A stretch of DNA of 64,000 nt from CAVQGM01 sp963712065 (lineage in GTDB: Bacteria > Actinomycetota > Acidimicrobiia > Acidimicrobiales > Acidimicrobilacustridaceae), in NCBI GenBank assembly GCA_963712065.1, contig CAVQGM010000001.1, forward strand, positions 1,550,001 through 1,614,000, read 5' to 3'. Positions 26,375 through 41,981 of the stretch are shown here, in pieces. The notes beneath the pieces were generated by a model that saw nothing but the letters and a program-made list of their open reading frames with translations, did not search any database and was not told the DNA's origin. Both the position numbers and the translations under genes were made by a program. Numbering within the stretch: the stretch's first letter is position 1; every line of letters begins with the position of its first letter.

Positions 26375-26871
26375 GTGGCCACGCCCCAGCTCACCGACGT
26401 GCCCGGCATCGGGGCGGTCGCGGCGGCAACGCTGGCCGACGCCGGCATCCGCACCGTGCGGGCCCTCGCCACCGCGTCGCCATCCCGGGTGCAGGCCGTG
26501 GCCGGCTTCGGCCCCCAGCGGGCCGACGCGGTCCGCACCGCAGCGGCCGCCCTGCTCGCCGAGGCCGGCTCGACCTCCGCCCGGAAGGCTCCCGTGCGCA
26601 AGGCCGCGGCCGGCAAGGCCCCGGCCGCGAAGGCGACGGCCACCAGGGCCGCCTCCGACGAGGCCGCGCCGGAGGCGCCCGTGGCGGCCGACGAGGACGA
26701 GGACGACGCCGCGGCGCGCGGTCCGACGACGAAGGCCGGCAAACCGAAGGCCGGCAAGGGGAAGGCCGGCAAGAAGGCGGCAAGAAGGGCGGCAAGAAGG
26801 GCGGCAAGAAGGGCGGCAAGAAGGGCGGCAAGAAGGGCGGCAAGAAGGGCGGCAAGAAGAAGAAGCACTGA
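26375..26871 (+). CDS. Helix-hairpin-helix protein with Lys/Gly repeat tail (frameshifted)
   Basis: The N-terminal 60 residues form a helix-hairpin-helix pair: LTDVPGIGAVAAATLADAGI and VQAVAGFGPQRADAVRTAAA, a DNA-binding type. An Ala/Lys/Glu linker leads to a basic tail. As read, the tail becomes KKAARRAARR and runs on to 27022. Adding one G at about 26775-26778 gives GGKKGGKK repeats ending KKKKH at TGA 26871, which fits better because it clears the rpoB promoter. GAGGAGG lies 4 bases before the GTG at 26375. A histone-like DNA- or RNA-binding role is inference. Confidence 0.65.
26779..26862 (+). repeat. 12-bp tandem repeat coding a Lys/Gly tail
   Basis: Six exact copies of GGCAAGAAGGGC (26779-26850) and a seventh variant ending AAG. 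In the corrected frame it codes GKKG repeats. The frame change lies at the array's left edge, where slippage or sequencing error is likely. Confidence 0.9.
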
Positions 26872-26926
26872 TCTGGCGGACTCGCTCGGCACCGCCGTTG
26901 TAACGATTCCGCAATACGAACGAACC

Positions 26927-26955
26927 TTGACCTCGGTTGCCGGTCGCCGTACCCT
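26927..26955 (+). promoter_or_regulatory. rpoBC promoter
   Basis: TTGACC (26927-26932), exactly 17 bases, then TACCCT (26950-26955): a near-consensus housekeeping promoter. It lies about 200 bases before rpoB, giving a long untranslated leader. It provides rpoBC with its own start, independent of rplJL. Confidence 0.8.
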
Positions 26956-27161
26956 GCCGGCAGCACGGCACCCGCCCGTCGAGCCTCGACTCCGGGTTGC
27001 CAGTCGGCGCGGCCGCGCCTAGGCTTCTCATTCGCCGTGCTCGCCCGCTGTCGCTTCGCCGTTCCCTCTTCGTCGACCCCGCGCGCCCGGATCCACCGTT
27101 GTTCACCAGGCGGGTGGCGGGCCCAACGGCCGTCGCGCGTCCAATCGACCCAGGAGTGACC

Positions 27162-30755
<3,594 letters not shown>

Positions 30756-30791
30756 GACACGAGCCACCACCAGGAGCGATCAGAACCCACC

Positions 30792-34907
<4,116 letters not shown>

Positions 34908-34957
34908 TCCCCGAGCGGCGCCACGCGGGGGGACCCGCTCGGCCGACACACGATCGA

Positions 34958-34983
34958 GAGGCCCGGGCGTGCGCCCGGGCCTC
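34958..34983 (+). terminator. Terminator after rpoC
   Basis: GAGGCCCGGG and CCCGGGCCTC form a perfect 10-bp stem with loop CGTGCG, 50 bases after the rpoC stop. No T-run follows. Confidence 0.75.
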
Positions 34984-35015
34984 CGCCGTGTCCGGCCCGC
35001 GACGGGGCGACAGGC

Positions 35016-35021
35016 TAGCGT
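35016..35021 (+). promoter_or_regulatory. Leaderless -10 box of the 35029 gene
   Basis: TAGCGT ends 7 bases before the ATG at 35029, the same layout as at the sigma, GlmS-like, yajQ and GNAT genes. Confidence 0.5.
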
Positions 35022-35028
35022 CGGCGCG

Positions 35029-35361
35029 ATGCGCGTCGTCGTGTTCCTCGGCCTGCTGGCCACGGTGGTCGTGGTCCTGCTCGTCGTCGTCTGGCTCCGA
35101 AACGCCGAGCGGGCGACGGGCGTCCGCAGCGACGTCGCACTCGACAGCACGGGGACCCGGATCTCACCTGGCGGCGAGCTGGGCACGTCCGCCCGGGTCC
35201 CCGATGCCGGCCCGAGCCTCGGTGACGAGCCCGTCCTCGGTGACGTCGCCCGGCTCCCCGAGCCCGACGGGCCCTCCCCGGCCGGGGCGCAGTGGGACGA
35301 GCGCCGTGGGGTGTGGATCCGATGGGATCCGGCCGCCGGCGCCTGGGTCGACGTCGACTGA
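35029..35361 (+). CDS. Small membrane-anchored protein, unknown function
   Basis: A 110-aa protein I do not recognise. It has an N-terminal hydrophobic helix (VVVFLGLLATVVVVLLVVVW, about residues 3-22), then a basic residue pair, and an extracytoplasmic-type Pro/Gly/Asp-rich region ending in a Trp-rich motif (AQWDERRGVWIRWDPAAGAW). The last segment resembles a short WxxW repeat. It lies alone between the rpoC terminator and the rpsL promoter. No ribosome site is visible; the TAGCGT box suggests leaderless expression. Confidence 0.6.
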   Translation: MRVVVFLGLLATVVVVLLVVVWLRNAERATGVRSDVALDSTGTRISPGGELGTSARVPDAGPSLGDEPVLGDVARLPEPDGPSPAGAQWDERRGVWIRWDPAAGAWVDVD

Positions 35362-35369
35362 CCCGGCGT

Positions 35370-35399
35370 TTGCCGAAACAGGCCTCGGCCCCGTAGCAT
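35370..35399 (+). promoter_or_regulatory. str-operon promoter (rpsL-rpsG-fusA-tuf)
   Basis: TTGCCG (35370-35375), an 18-base spacer and TAGCAT (35394-35399). It gives a leader of about 75 bases before rpsL, in the only gap where the operon could start. Confidence 0.65.
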
Positions 35400-35482
35400 T
35401 GTCCTCCGGCCCGGGAGCCGGCGCGCCCGACGCGCTGCGATTCCTCCGGCCACCCACGCAGGTCCGCCAGAAAGGTTCATTC

Positions 35483-35854
35483 GTGCCCACGATCCAGCAG
35501 CTGGTTCGCAAGGGGCGCCAGTCGAAGCCCACCAAGGGCAAGACCCCGGCGCTGAAGGGTGCCCCCCAGCGACGGGGCGTGTGCACTCGCGTCTACACGA
35601 CGACGCCCAAGAAGCCGAACTCCGCGCTGCGCAAGGTCGCTCGTGTCCGCCTCTCGAGCGGCATCGAGGTCACCGCCTACATCCCCGGCGAGGGCCACAA
35701 CCTCCAGGAGCACTCCATCGTGCTCGTCCGCGGCGGCCGGGTGAAGGACCTCCCGGGCGTTCGCTACAAGATCATCCGCGGCACGCTCGACACCTCCGGC
35801 GTCCGCGACCGCAAGCAGGCCCGTAGCCGCTACGGCGCCAAGAAGGAGAGCTGA
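35483..35854 (+). CDS. rpsL: 30S ribosomal protein S12
   Basis: Decoding-centre protein, 123 aa, starting MPTIQQLVRKGRQSKPTKGK from a GTG at 35483; AAAGG lies 8 bases upstream. The streptomycin-site lysines are wild type in TTPKKPNSALRK and GGRVKDLPGVRYK, predicting sensitivity. First gene of the str operon; rpsG follows after one base. Confidence 0.98.
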   Translation: MPTIQQLVRKGRQSKPTKGKTPALKGAPQRRGVCTRVYTTTPKKPNSALRKVARVRLSSGIEVTAYIPGEGHNLQEHSIVLVRGGRVKDLPGVRYKIIRGTLDTSGVRDRKQARSRYGAKKES

Positions 35855-35855
35855 C

Positions 35856-36326
35856 GTGCCTCGCAAGGGTCCCGCCCCCCGCCGCGAGCTGACACCCGAC
35901 CCGATCCATCGGTCGGTGCTCGTCACCCAGCTGGTCAACAAGATCCTCCAGCGTGGCAAGCGCTCGACCGCCGAGCGGATCGTCTACGACGCCCTGGACA
36001 TCATCCAGTCGAAGACGGGCAGTGAGCCTCTGACCACGGTCAAGCGCGCCATCGAGAACGTCAAGCCCCAGCTCGAGGTCAAGAGCCGGCGCGTGGGCGG
36101 TGCCACCTACCAGGTGCCGGTCGACGTCAAGCCACGGCGGGCCAACACCCTCGCCATCCGGTGGGTCGTCGGGTACTCGCGTCAACGGCGCGAGCGCACC
36201 ATGGCCGAGCGGGTCGCCAACGAGCTGCTCGACGCCAGCAACGGGGTCGGCGCCTCCGTCAAGCGTCGCGAGGACATGCACAAGATGGCCGAGTCCAACA
36301 AGGCCTTCGCCCACTACCGCTGGTAG
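35856..36326 (+). CDS. rpsG: 30S ribosomal protein S7
   Basis: Primary 16S rRNA-binding protein of the small-subunit head, 156 aa, the usual length. It starts MPRKGPAPRRELTPDPIHRS from GTG 35856 and ends ESNKAFAHYRW. The segment GGATYQVPVDVKPRRANTLA is typical. GGAGAG before the start overlaps the end of rpsL. A 99-base gap leads to fusA; nothing notable is seen there. Confidence 0.98.
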   Translation: MPRKGPAPRRELTPDPIHRSVLVTQLVNKILQRGKRSTAERIVYDALDIIQSKTGSEPLTTVKRAIENVKPQLEVKSRRVGGATYQVPVDVKPRRANTLAIRWVVGYSRQRRERTMAERVANELLDASNGVGASVKRREDMHKMAESNKAFAHYRW

Positions 36327-36425
36327 CACGCCCCGGCGTCCGCAGCCTCCGGCGCCCGGCCTGGCTCCCCACGTCCCGACCCCGACCGTTCACGCACATC
36401 CCCCACGCACGCACAGGACACGAAG

Positions 36426-38513
36426 ATGGCAACCCGCCCCGCCCCGCTCGAGCGCACCCGCAACATCGGCATCATGGCCCACATCGACGCGGGCAAGACC
36501 ACCACGACCGAGCGGATCCTCTACTACACCGGCAAGAACTACAAGATCGGTGAGGTCCACGAGGGTGCCGCCACCATGGACTGGATGGTGCAGGAGCAGG
36601 AGCGCGGCATCACCATCACCTCGGCCGCCACGACCTGCTTCTGGGCCGACCACCGCATCAACATCATCGACACCCCCGGCCACGTCGACTTCACGGTGGA
36701 GGTCGAGCGATCGCTCCGCGTGCTCGACGGCGCAGTGGCGGTGTTCGACGGCGTCGCCGGCGTGGAGCCCCAGACCGAGACCGTCTGGCGCCAGGCGAAC
36801 AAGTACAACGTCCCCCGCATCTGCTTCATCAACAAGATGGACCGGCTCGGGGCCGACTTCTACAAGGGCGTCGAGTCCATCAAGGACCGCCTCGAGTGCA
36901 CGGTGGCGATCGTGCAGCTGCCGATCGGCGCCGAGGGGCACTACAAGGGCATCATCGACCTCGTCACCATGGATGCCCTCGTGTGGCTCGACGAGGAGCT
37001 GGGCGCCAAGTGGGAGGTCCAGGAGATCCCCGCCGACCTGCAGGCCGACGCCGAGCAGTACCGCGCCGACCTGCTCGAGACCGTCGCCACCTACGACGAG
37101 GCCCTGCTCGAGAAGTTCGTCGGCGACGAGGAGATCGGCGTCGACGAGCTCCGGACCGCGATCCGCAACGCGACCATCGCCGGCGACATCGTTCCCGTGC
37201 TCAACGGCTCGGCGTTCAAGAACAAGGGCGTCCAGCCCCTGCTCGACGCCATCGTCTGGTACCTGCCGTCGCCGCTCGACCTCCCGCCGGTGCAGGGCAC
37301 CAACGTCAAGGGCGACGAGACGCTCGAGCGCAAGCCCTCCGACGAAGAGCCCTTCTCGGCGTTGGCGTTCAAGATCATGACCGACCCCCACGTCGGTCGG
37401 CTGACCTACTTCCGCGTCTACAGCGGCCGGCTCGAGAAAGGTGGCCAGGTGCTCAACCCCCGCACGGGGAGCAAGGAGCGCATCGGCCGTCTGCTCGAGA
37501 TGCACGCCAACGACCGCCAGGACCTCGACGAGGTCTTCGCCGGCGACATCGTGGCCGGCATCGGCTTCAAGGACACCAAGACCGGCGACACCATCTCCGC
37601 CCCGAGCAGCCCGATCGTGCTCGAGGAGCTGGTCTTCCCCGAGCCGGTGATCCACGTCGCCGTCGAGCCGAAGACGAAGGCCGACCAGGACAAGATGGCC
37701 AAGGCGCTGCAGGCCCTCTCCGAGGAGGATCCGACCTTCCAGGTCCGCAGCGACGAGGAGACCGGCCAGACCGTCATCTCCGGCATGGGCGAGTTGCACC
37801 TCGAGGTGCTGGTCGACCGCATGCTCCGCGAGTTCAGGGTCGACGCCACGGTCGGCAAGCCGCAGGTGGCCTACCGAGAGACGATCAGCCAGCAGGTCGA
37901 CAAGTCCACCTACACCCACAAGAAGCAGACGGGTGGCTCCGGCCAGTACGCCGAGGTCACGATCGCGCTCGAGTCCACCGGTCCCGGTGGCGGCTACGAG
38001 TTCGTCGACAAGATCAGCGGCGGCCGCATCCCCAAGGAGTACATCCCCTCGGTGGACGCAGGCATCCAGGAGGCGATGACCGCCGGGGTGCTCGCCGGCT
38101 ACCCCACGGTCGACATCCGGGCGACGCTCATCGACGGGAAGTACCACGACGTCGACTCGTCCGAGATGGCGTTCAAGATCGCCGGCACCATGGCGTTCAA
38201 GGAGGCGGCCCGCAAGGCCAAGCCCATCCTCCTCGAACCCATCATGAAGGTCGAGGTCGTCACGCCCGAGGAGTACATGGGCGACGTCATGGGCGACCTG
38301 TCCGCCCGCCGTGGCAAGGTCGGCGGCATGGAGCAGCAGGGCAACTCCCAGGTGGTCAACGCCCAGGTGCCCCTGTCGGAGATGTTCGGCTACGCTACCG
38401 ACCTGCGTTCGCGCACCCAGGGCCGTGCGACGTACACGATGCAGTTCGATTCGTACCAGCCGATGCCCGCGAGCGTCCAAGAAGAGATCGTCACTCGGGT
38501 GCGCGGCGAGTAG
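36426..38513 (+). CDS. fusA: Elongation factor G
   Basis: Translocation GTPase, 695 aa. G1 is AHIDAGKTTTTER, the G2 region is ERGITITSAATTCFW, G3 is DTPGHVDF and G4 is NKMD. Domain IV carries QTGGSGQYAEV and domain V RRGKVGGMEQQG. It is a single full-length copy in normal order between rpsG and tuf. Codon use matches the other ribosomal genes (C-ending), in sharp contrast to tuf next to it. Confidence 0.98.
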   Translation: MATRPAPLERTRNIGIMAHIDAGKTTTTERILYYTGKNYKIGEVHEGAATMDWMVQEQERGITITSAATTCFWADHRINIIDTPGHVDFTVEVERSLRVLDGAVAVFDGVAGVEPQTETVWRQANKYNVPRICFINKMDRLGADFYKGVESIKDRLECTVAIVQLPIGAEGHYKGIIDLVTMDALVWLDEELGAKWEVQEIPADLQADAEQYRADLLETVATYDEALLEKFVGDEEIGVDELRTAIRNATIAGDIVPVLNGSAFKNKGVQPLLDAIVWYLPSPLDLPPVQGTNVKGDETLERKPSDEEPFSALAFKIMTDPHVGRLTYFRVYSGRLEKGGQVLNPRTGSKERIGRLLEMHANDRQDLDEVFAGDIVAGIGFKDTKTGDTISAPSSPIVLEELVFPEPVIHVAVEPKTKADQDKMAKALQALSEEDPTFQVRSDEETGQTVISGMGELHLEVLVDRMLREFRVDATVGKPQVAYRETISQQVDKSTYTHKKQTGGSGQYAEVTIALESTGPGGGYEFVDKISGGRIPKEYIPSVDAGIQEAMTAGVLAGYPTVDIRATLIDGKYHDVDSSEMAFKIAGTMAFKEAARKAKPILLEPIMKVEVVTPEEYMGDVMGDLSARRGKVGGMEQQGNSQVVNAQVPLSEMFGYATDLRSRTQGRATYTMQFDSYQPMPASVQEEIVTRVRGE

Positions 38514-38594
38514 CGCTTCCCGTCAACGACACCCGTCACCCAGCGGTGACCGTCAACCCTTCCAGCGATACGAGAGGTTCAGGAGCGATTCCCC

Positions 38595-39785
38595 ATGGCA
38601 CGTGAGAAGTTCGAGCGGACGAAGCCGCATGCGAATGTGGGCACGATGGGTCATATCGATCATGGGAAGACGACGTTGACGGCGGCGATCACGAAGGTGT
38701 TGTCGGAGGCGTCGTCGGGGTCGACGGCGTTCACGGAGTTCGCGGATATCGATAAGGCGCCGGAGGAGCGTGAGCGGGGGATCACGATCAATATTGCGCA
38801 TGTGGAGTATGAGACGGATGCTCGTCATTACGCGCATGTGGATATGCCGGGTCACGCGGATTACATCAAGAACATGATCACGGGTGCGGCGCAGGTGGAC
38901 GGGGCGATTTTGGTGGTGTCGGCGGCGGATGGTCCGATGCCGCAGACGCGTGAGCATGTGTTGTTGGCTCGTCAGGTGGGTGTGCCGGCGATCGTGGTGG
39001 CGTTGAACAAGGTTGACATGGTCGATGACGAGGAGTTGTTGGACCTGGTGGAGCTCGAGGTCCGGGAGTTGTTGAGCGAGTACGAGTTCCCGGGTGATGA
39101 CGTGCCGGTGGTGAAGGTGTCGGCGTTGAAGGCGTTGGAGGGTGACGCGGACGCGGCGGCGCAGGTGTTGGAGTTGATGGCGGCGGTGGATGAGTACATC
39201 CCGCAGCCGGAGCGGGATACGGACAAGCCGTTCTTGATGCCGATCGAGGATGTGTTCACGATCACGGGTCGGGGCACGGTGGTGACGGGCCGGGTGGAGC
39301 AGGGGATTCTGCACACGGGTGACGAGATCGAGATCGTGGGGATCAAGCCGACGCAGAAGACGACGTGTACGGGGGTGGAGATGTTCCGCAAGATCCTCGA
39401 TGAGGGTCGGGCGGGGGACAACATCGGTGCGTTGTTGCGGGGGACGAAGAAGGAGGAGGTGGAGCGGGGGCAGGTGTTGGCGGCGCCGGGGTCGATCACG
39501 CCGCACACCGAGTTCGATGCGCAGGTGTATGTGTTGACCAAGGAAGAGGGTGGTCGGCACAAGCCGTTCTTCAGCAATTATCGGCCGCAGTTCTATTTCC
39601 GGACCACGGATGTGACGGGCACGATCGATCTGCCGGAGGGTACGGAGATGTGCATGCCGGGGGACAACACGACGATGCGGGTCGAGTTGATCCATCCGAT
39701 CGCGATGGAAGAGGGGCTTCGGTTCGCGATCCGTGAGGGTGGTCGTACCGTGGGCGCCGGTCGCGTCACCAAGATCATCAAGTAG
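38595..39785 (+). CDS. tuf: Elongation factor Tu, copy 2 (intact)
   Basis: Full-length 396-aa EF-Tu at the canonical str-operon position. Domain 1 has [16 protein letters not shown] and NKVD; the C-terminus [20 protein letters not shown] is intact. It matches copy 1 with two substitutions and one indel over 1,191 bases. The gene strongly prefers TTG, GTG, GCG and GAT codons while fusA and rpsJ on either side prefer C-ending codons. Highly expressed genes normally show the strongest host-like codon choice, so this is unexpected and suggests acquisition or conversion from a foreign copy. Confidence 0.98.
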   Translation: MAREKFERTKPHANVGTMGHIDHGKTTLTAAITKVLSEASSGSTAFTEFADIDKAPEERERGITINIAHVEYETDARHYAHVDMPGHADYIKNMITGAAQVDGAILVVSAADGPMPQTREHVLLARQVGVPAIVVALNKVDMVDDEELLDLVELEVRELLSEYEFPGDDVPVVKVSALKALEGDADAAAQVLELMAAVDEYIPQPERDTDKPFLMPIEDVFTITGRGTVVTGRVEQGILHTGDEIEIVGIKPTQKTTCTGVEMFRKILDEGRAGDNIGALLRGTKKEEVERGQVLAAPGSITPHTEFDAQVYVLTKEEGGRHKPFFSNYRPQFYFRTTDVTGTIDLPEGTEMCMPGDNTTMRVELIHPIAMEEGLRFAIREGGRTVGAGRVTKIIK

Positions 39786-39791
39786 GCGCCG

Positions 39792-39808
39792 CGGGGGCTC
39801 CGCCCCCG
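39792..39808 (+). terminator. Hairpin between tuf and rpsJ
   Basis: CGGGGGC-TCC-GCCCCCG, a 7-bp stem with a 3-base loop, 6 bases after the tuf stop. It may attenuate read-through from the str operon into rpsJ. No T-run. Confidence 0.55.
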
Positions 39809-39846
39809 TGCCCCCCGAGACGACCAGGAACGAGAACGGCACCACG

Positions 39847-40167
39847 ATGGCCGAGAAGCAGAAGATCCGGATCAGGCTCAAGGCCTACGACCACGAGATC
39901 ATCGATCAGTCGACGAAGAAGATCGTCGAGACGGTCGTCCGCACCAACGCGACGATCCGGGGGCCGGTGCCGCTGCCCACCGAGAAGCACCGCTACACGG
40001 TGATCCGCAGCCCGCACAAGGACAAGGACAGCCGCGAGCACTTCGAGATGCGCATCCACAAGCGCCTCCTCGACATCCTCGACCCGTCGCCCAAGACGGT
40101 GGACTCGCTGCAGCGCCTCGACCTCCCGGCCGGCGTCGACATCGAGATCAAGATCCAGCAGGCCTAG
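39847..40167 (+). CDS. rpsJ: 30S ribosomal protein S10
   Basis: Small-subunit head protein also known as NusE in antitermination, 106 aa. It includes IRIRLKAYDHEIIDQSTKKI, GPVPLPTEKHRYTVIRSPH and EHFEMRIHKRLLDI. The ATG at 39847 is chosen over an upstream in-frame GTG because it gives the family N-terminus. Normally it heads the S10 operon; here it is followed by a hairpin and an antisense gene, so it probably belongs to the str transcript. Confidence 0.98.
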   Translation: MAEKQKIRIRLKAYDHEIIDQSTKKIVETVVRTNATIRGPVPLPTEKHRYTVIRSPHKDKDSREHFEMRIHKRLLDILDPSPKTVDSLQRLDLPAGVDIEIKIQQA

Positions 40168-40198
40168 ACGCTCCGGCGTCGAGGTGATCCGAGTGGAT

Positions 40199-40226
40199 CG
40201 CAGCCCCGCTCACGAGCGGGGCTGCG
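40199..40226. terminator. Bidirectional terminator after rpsJ
   Basis: CGCAGCCCCGCT and AGCGGGGCTGCG make a perfect 12-bp stem with loop CACG. It follows rpsJ by 31 bases and contains the stop codon of the opposite-strand DUF3445 gene, so it can serve both convergent transcripts. Confidence 0.8.
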
Positions 40227-41103
40227 TCGCGTGCGGGGTGCCGACCAGTGCCTCGAGCCGGTCGGGCAGCCAGAGGGGGAACGGAGCCCGCTCCCCGAGC
40301 GCGGAGAGCTCCGGGGTGATCGACCGGAGACGGGCCGCCAACGCCGTCGCCACCGCCGGGCGGTCGACGAGGACCGCCGCCGAACAGACCTGGGTGCGGA
40401 TCGTGAACACCACCGCGCCGGAGCGGGCGAGCCGTCGCAGCGTCTGGTACTCGGACCGCAGCCACACGCCGTCGAGGTCGCGCCCGTCGCCGAACGTACC
40501 GCCGCCGAACGAGTCGGGGGACTCGTGGGGCTCGGGCCGGAACAGGTCGTCGTGCGAGTGGATCGACAGGTTGCGCCGCCAGACCGGCCGTTCCGTCCGC
40601 AATCGCGAGAAGAAGGTGTCGACCCGGTTGCGGAGCTCGTCGTCGTAGTGGGGCACCGGCGCGTGGATGGCGGCGACCGACCGCCCGAGCTTCTCCGCGA
40701 TCCGCCAGTGCGAGGGGAAGCACACCGACGCGGCGGTCAGCACCCACTCGCCGGCGACCTCCTCCATGAGGCAGAGGTCCTCCTGCACCAGCCGGCCGGC
40801 GGCGTCGACGGGGTGCAGCCCGTGGGGCACGGGGGGGAGGGGCAGGCCCGGGTGGTGCTCGGCGAGCCACGTGCCCACCGCCTCGGCGACCTCGGAGCCG
40901 GCGGCCTCGCTGCCGGGCAGGGCGGCGACGACCTCCTCGTGGCGCTCCTCGAGCAGCCCGGCCTTGAGGGCCAACTCGGGCTCGCGCCGATCGTCGACCA
41001 CCAACCACCGTCCGAGGTCGAGCGCGTGGGTGCCCATGGAGAGCCAGGGAGGCCCCGGCCGGAGGGGTACGTCGTCGAGCCAGCTCGGCGGGGTGTCGCG
41101 CAC
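40210..41103 (-). CDS. DUF3445 protein (heme-dependent oxidative N-demethylase-like)
   Basis: A 297-aa protein resembling DUF3445, whose members include heme-dependent oxidative N-demethylases. Family-like segments are WVLTAASVCFPSHWRIAEKL, SVAAIHAPVPHYDDELRNRV, WRRNLSIHS and WLRSEYQTLRRLARSGAVVF. A PAS-like fold with a heme histidine is expected from the family; I did not identify the ligand. It starts with GTG and lies antisense between rpsJ and rplC, dividing the normally continuous S10 operon. GC and codon style match the neighbours, so there is no sign of recent transfer. Confidence 0.78.
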   Translation of the reverse strand: MRDTPPSWLDDVPLRPGPPWLSMGTHALDLGRWLVVDDRREPELALKAGLLEERHEEVVAALPGSEAAGSEVAEAVGTWLAEHHPGLPLPPVPHGLHPVDAAGRLVQEDLCLMEEVAGEWVLTAASVCFPSHWRIAEKLGRSVAAIHAPVPHYDDELRNRVDTFFSRLRTERPVWRRNLSIHSHDDLFRPEPHESPDSFGGGTFGDGRDLDGVWLRSEYQTLRRLARSGAVVFTIRTQVCSAAVLVDRPAVATALAARLRSITPELSALGERAPFPLWLPDRLEALVGTPHATQPRS

Positions 41104-41147
41104 CTTCGCATCCTCCCACCCCGGGCCCGGCGGTCGTCGCCGGCGAC

Positions 41148-41176
41148 TTGGACGTTCGGCGTTCCCCCGCTATCCT
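41148..41176 (+). promoter_or_regulatory. Promoter of the rplC-led S10 operon
   Basis: TTGGAC (41148-41153), exactly 17 bases, then TATCCT (41171-41176), one of the best promoter matches in the window. It directs a leader of about 155 bases into rplC. Confidence 0.82.
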
Positions 41177-41278
41177 TCGACCTCCGTGCCCCAGGGCCTC
41201 CCCCGGGGCGACTCGGTTCGCAATCGACGTCCGTGACGGCCCGCGCCTGCGGGGACCCCACGGCACAACCGAATCAGG

Positions 41279-41308
41279 CGCTCCGCCGGGGTCTCCCCGT
41301 GCGGAGCG
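41279..41308 (+). promoter_or_regulatory. Strong hairpin in the rplC leader
   Basis: CGCTCCGC + CGGGG-TCT-CCCCG + T + GCGGAGCG: a 13-bp stem with a single bulged T. In the leader of the S10 operon a structure like this could bind L4 for autoregulation or act as an attenuator. The role is inferred from position. Confidence 0.5.
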
Positions 41309-41339
41309 TTCGCATGAGAAGAGAAAGACACGAGCCGCC

Positions 41340-41981
41340 ATGGCGAACAAAGCGATCGTCGGCGAGAAGGTCGGCATGACGCAGCTCTGGGACGACGACA
41401 ACCGCGTCGTCCCCGTCACCGTGCTCAAGGTGGCCCCGCTGCGGGTCGTGCAGGTCAAGACGCCGGAGCGTGACGGATACGCCGCGCTGCAGGTGACCTT
41501 CGGCGACCAGGATCCCCGCAAGCTCAACCAGCCCGAACGGGGCCACTTCGACAAGCACGGGGTCACGCCCGGGCGCACCCTCGTGGAGCTGCGTCTCGAC
41601 GACGTCTCCGGTTACGAGGTCGGCCAGGAGATCGGCGTCGACGTGCTCGCCGCCGGCGACCTCGTCGACGTCACCGCGCTCAGCAAGGGCAAGGGCTTCG
41701 CCGGGTCGATGAAGCGCCACAACTTCTCGGGCCAGAAGGCCAGCCACGGCGCCCACCGGATCCATCGCGCCCCCGGGTCGGTCGGCGCCTGCGCCACCCC
41801 CGCACGGGTGTTCAAGGGCACCCGCATGGCGGGACGGATGGGCGGCGAGAAGGTCACCACGCTGAACCTCCAGGTGGTCGACGCCGACGCCGAGCGCGGG
41901 CTCCTGCTCGTGCGGGGCGCCGTTCCCGGTCCGAAGGGCGGCGTGGTGATCGTCCGCGACGCGGTGAAGGCAGGGGCGTGA
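41340..41981 (+). CDS. rplC: 50S ribosomal protein L3
   Basis: Early-assembly protein near the peptidyl-transferase centre, 213 aa, starting MANKAIVGEKVGMTQLWDDD. The basic loop includes GKGFAGSMKRHNFSGQKASH and GSVGACATPARVFKG. The ATG at 41340 is the canonical start; earlier in-frame starts lie in the leader. The usual S10 is not upstream, so L3 is the first gene of its transcript. Its stop overlaps the rplD start by one base. Confidence 0.97.
   Translation: MANKAIVGEKVGMTQLWDDDNRVVPVTVLKVAPLRVVQVKTPERDGYAALQVTFGDQDPRKLNQPERGHFDKHGVTPGRTLVELRLDDVSGYEVGQEIGVDVLAAGDLVDVTALSKGKGFAGSMKRHNFSGQKASHGAHRIHRAPGSVGACATPARVFKGTRMAGRMGGEKVTTLNLQVVDADAERGLLLVRGAVPGPKGGVVIVRDAVKAGA

Noticed and set aside
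26937..27161. 75-residue N-terminal extension of RpoB
   Set aside because: It would begin inside the promoter spacer. The residues have no RpoB similarity and AGGAG is correctly spaced only for TTG 27162.
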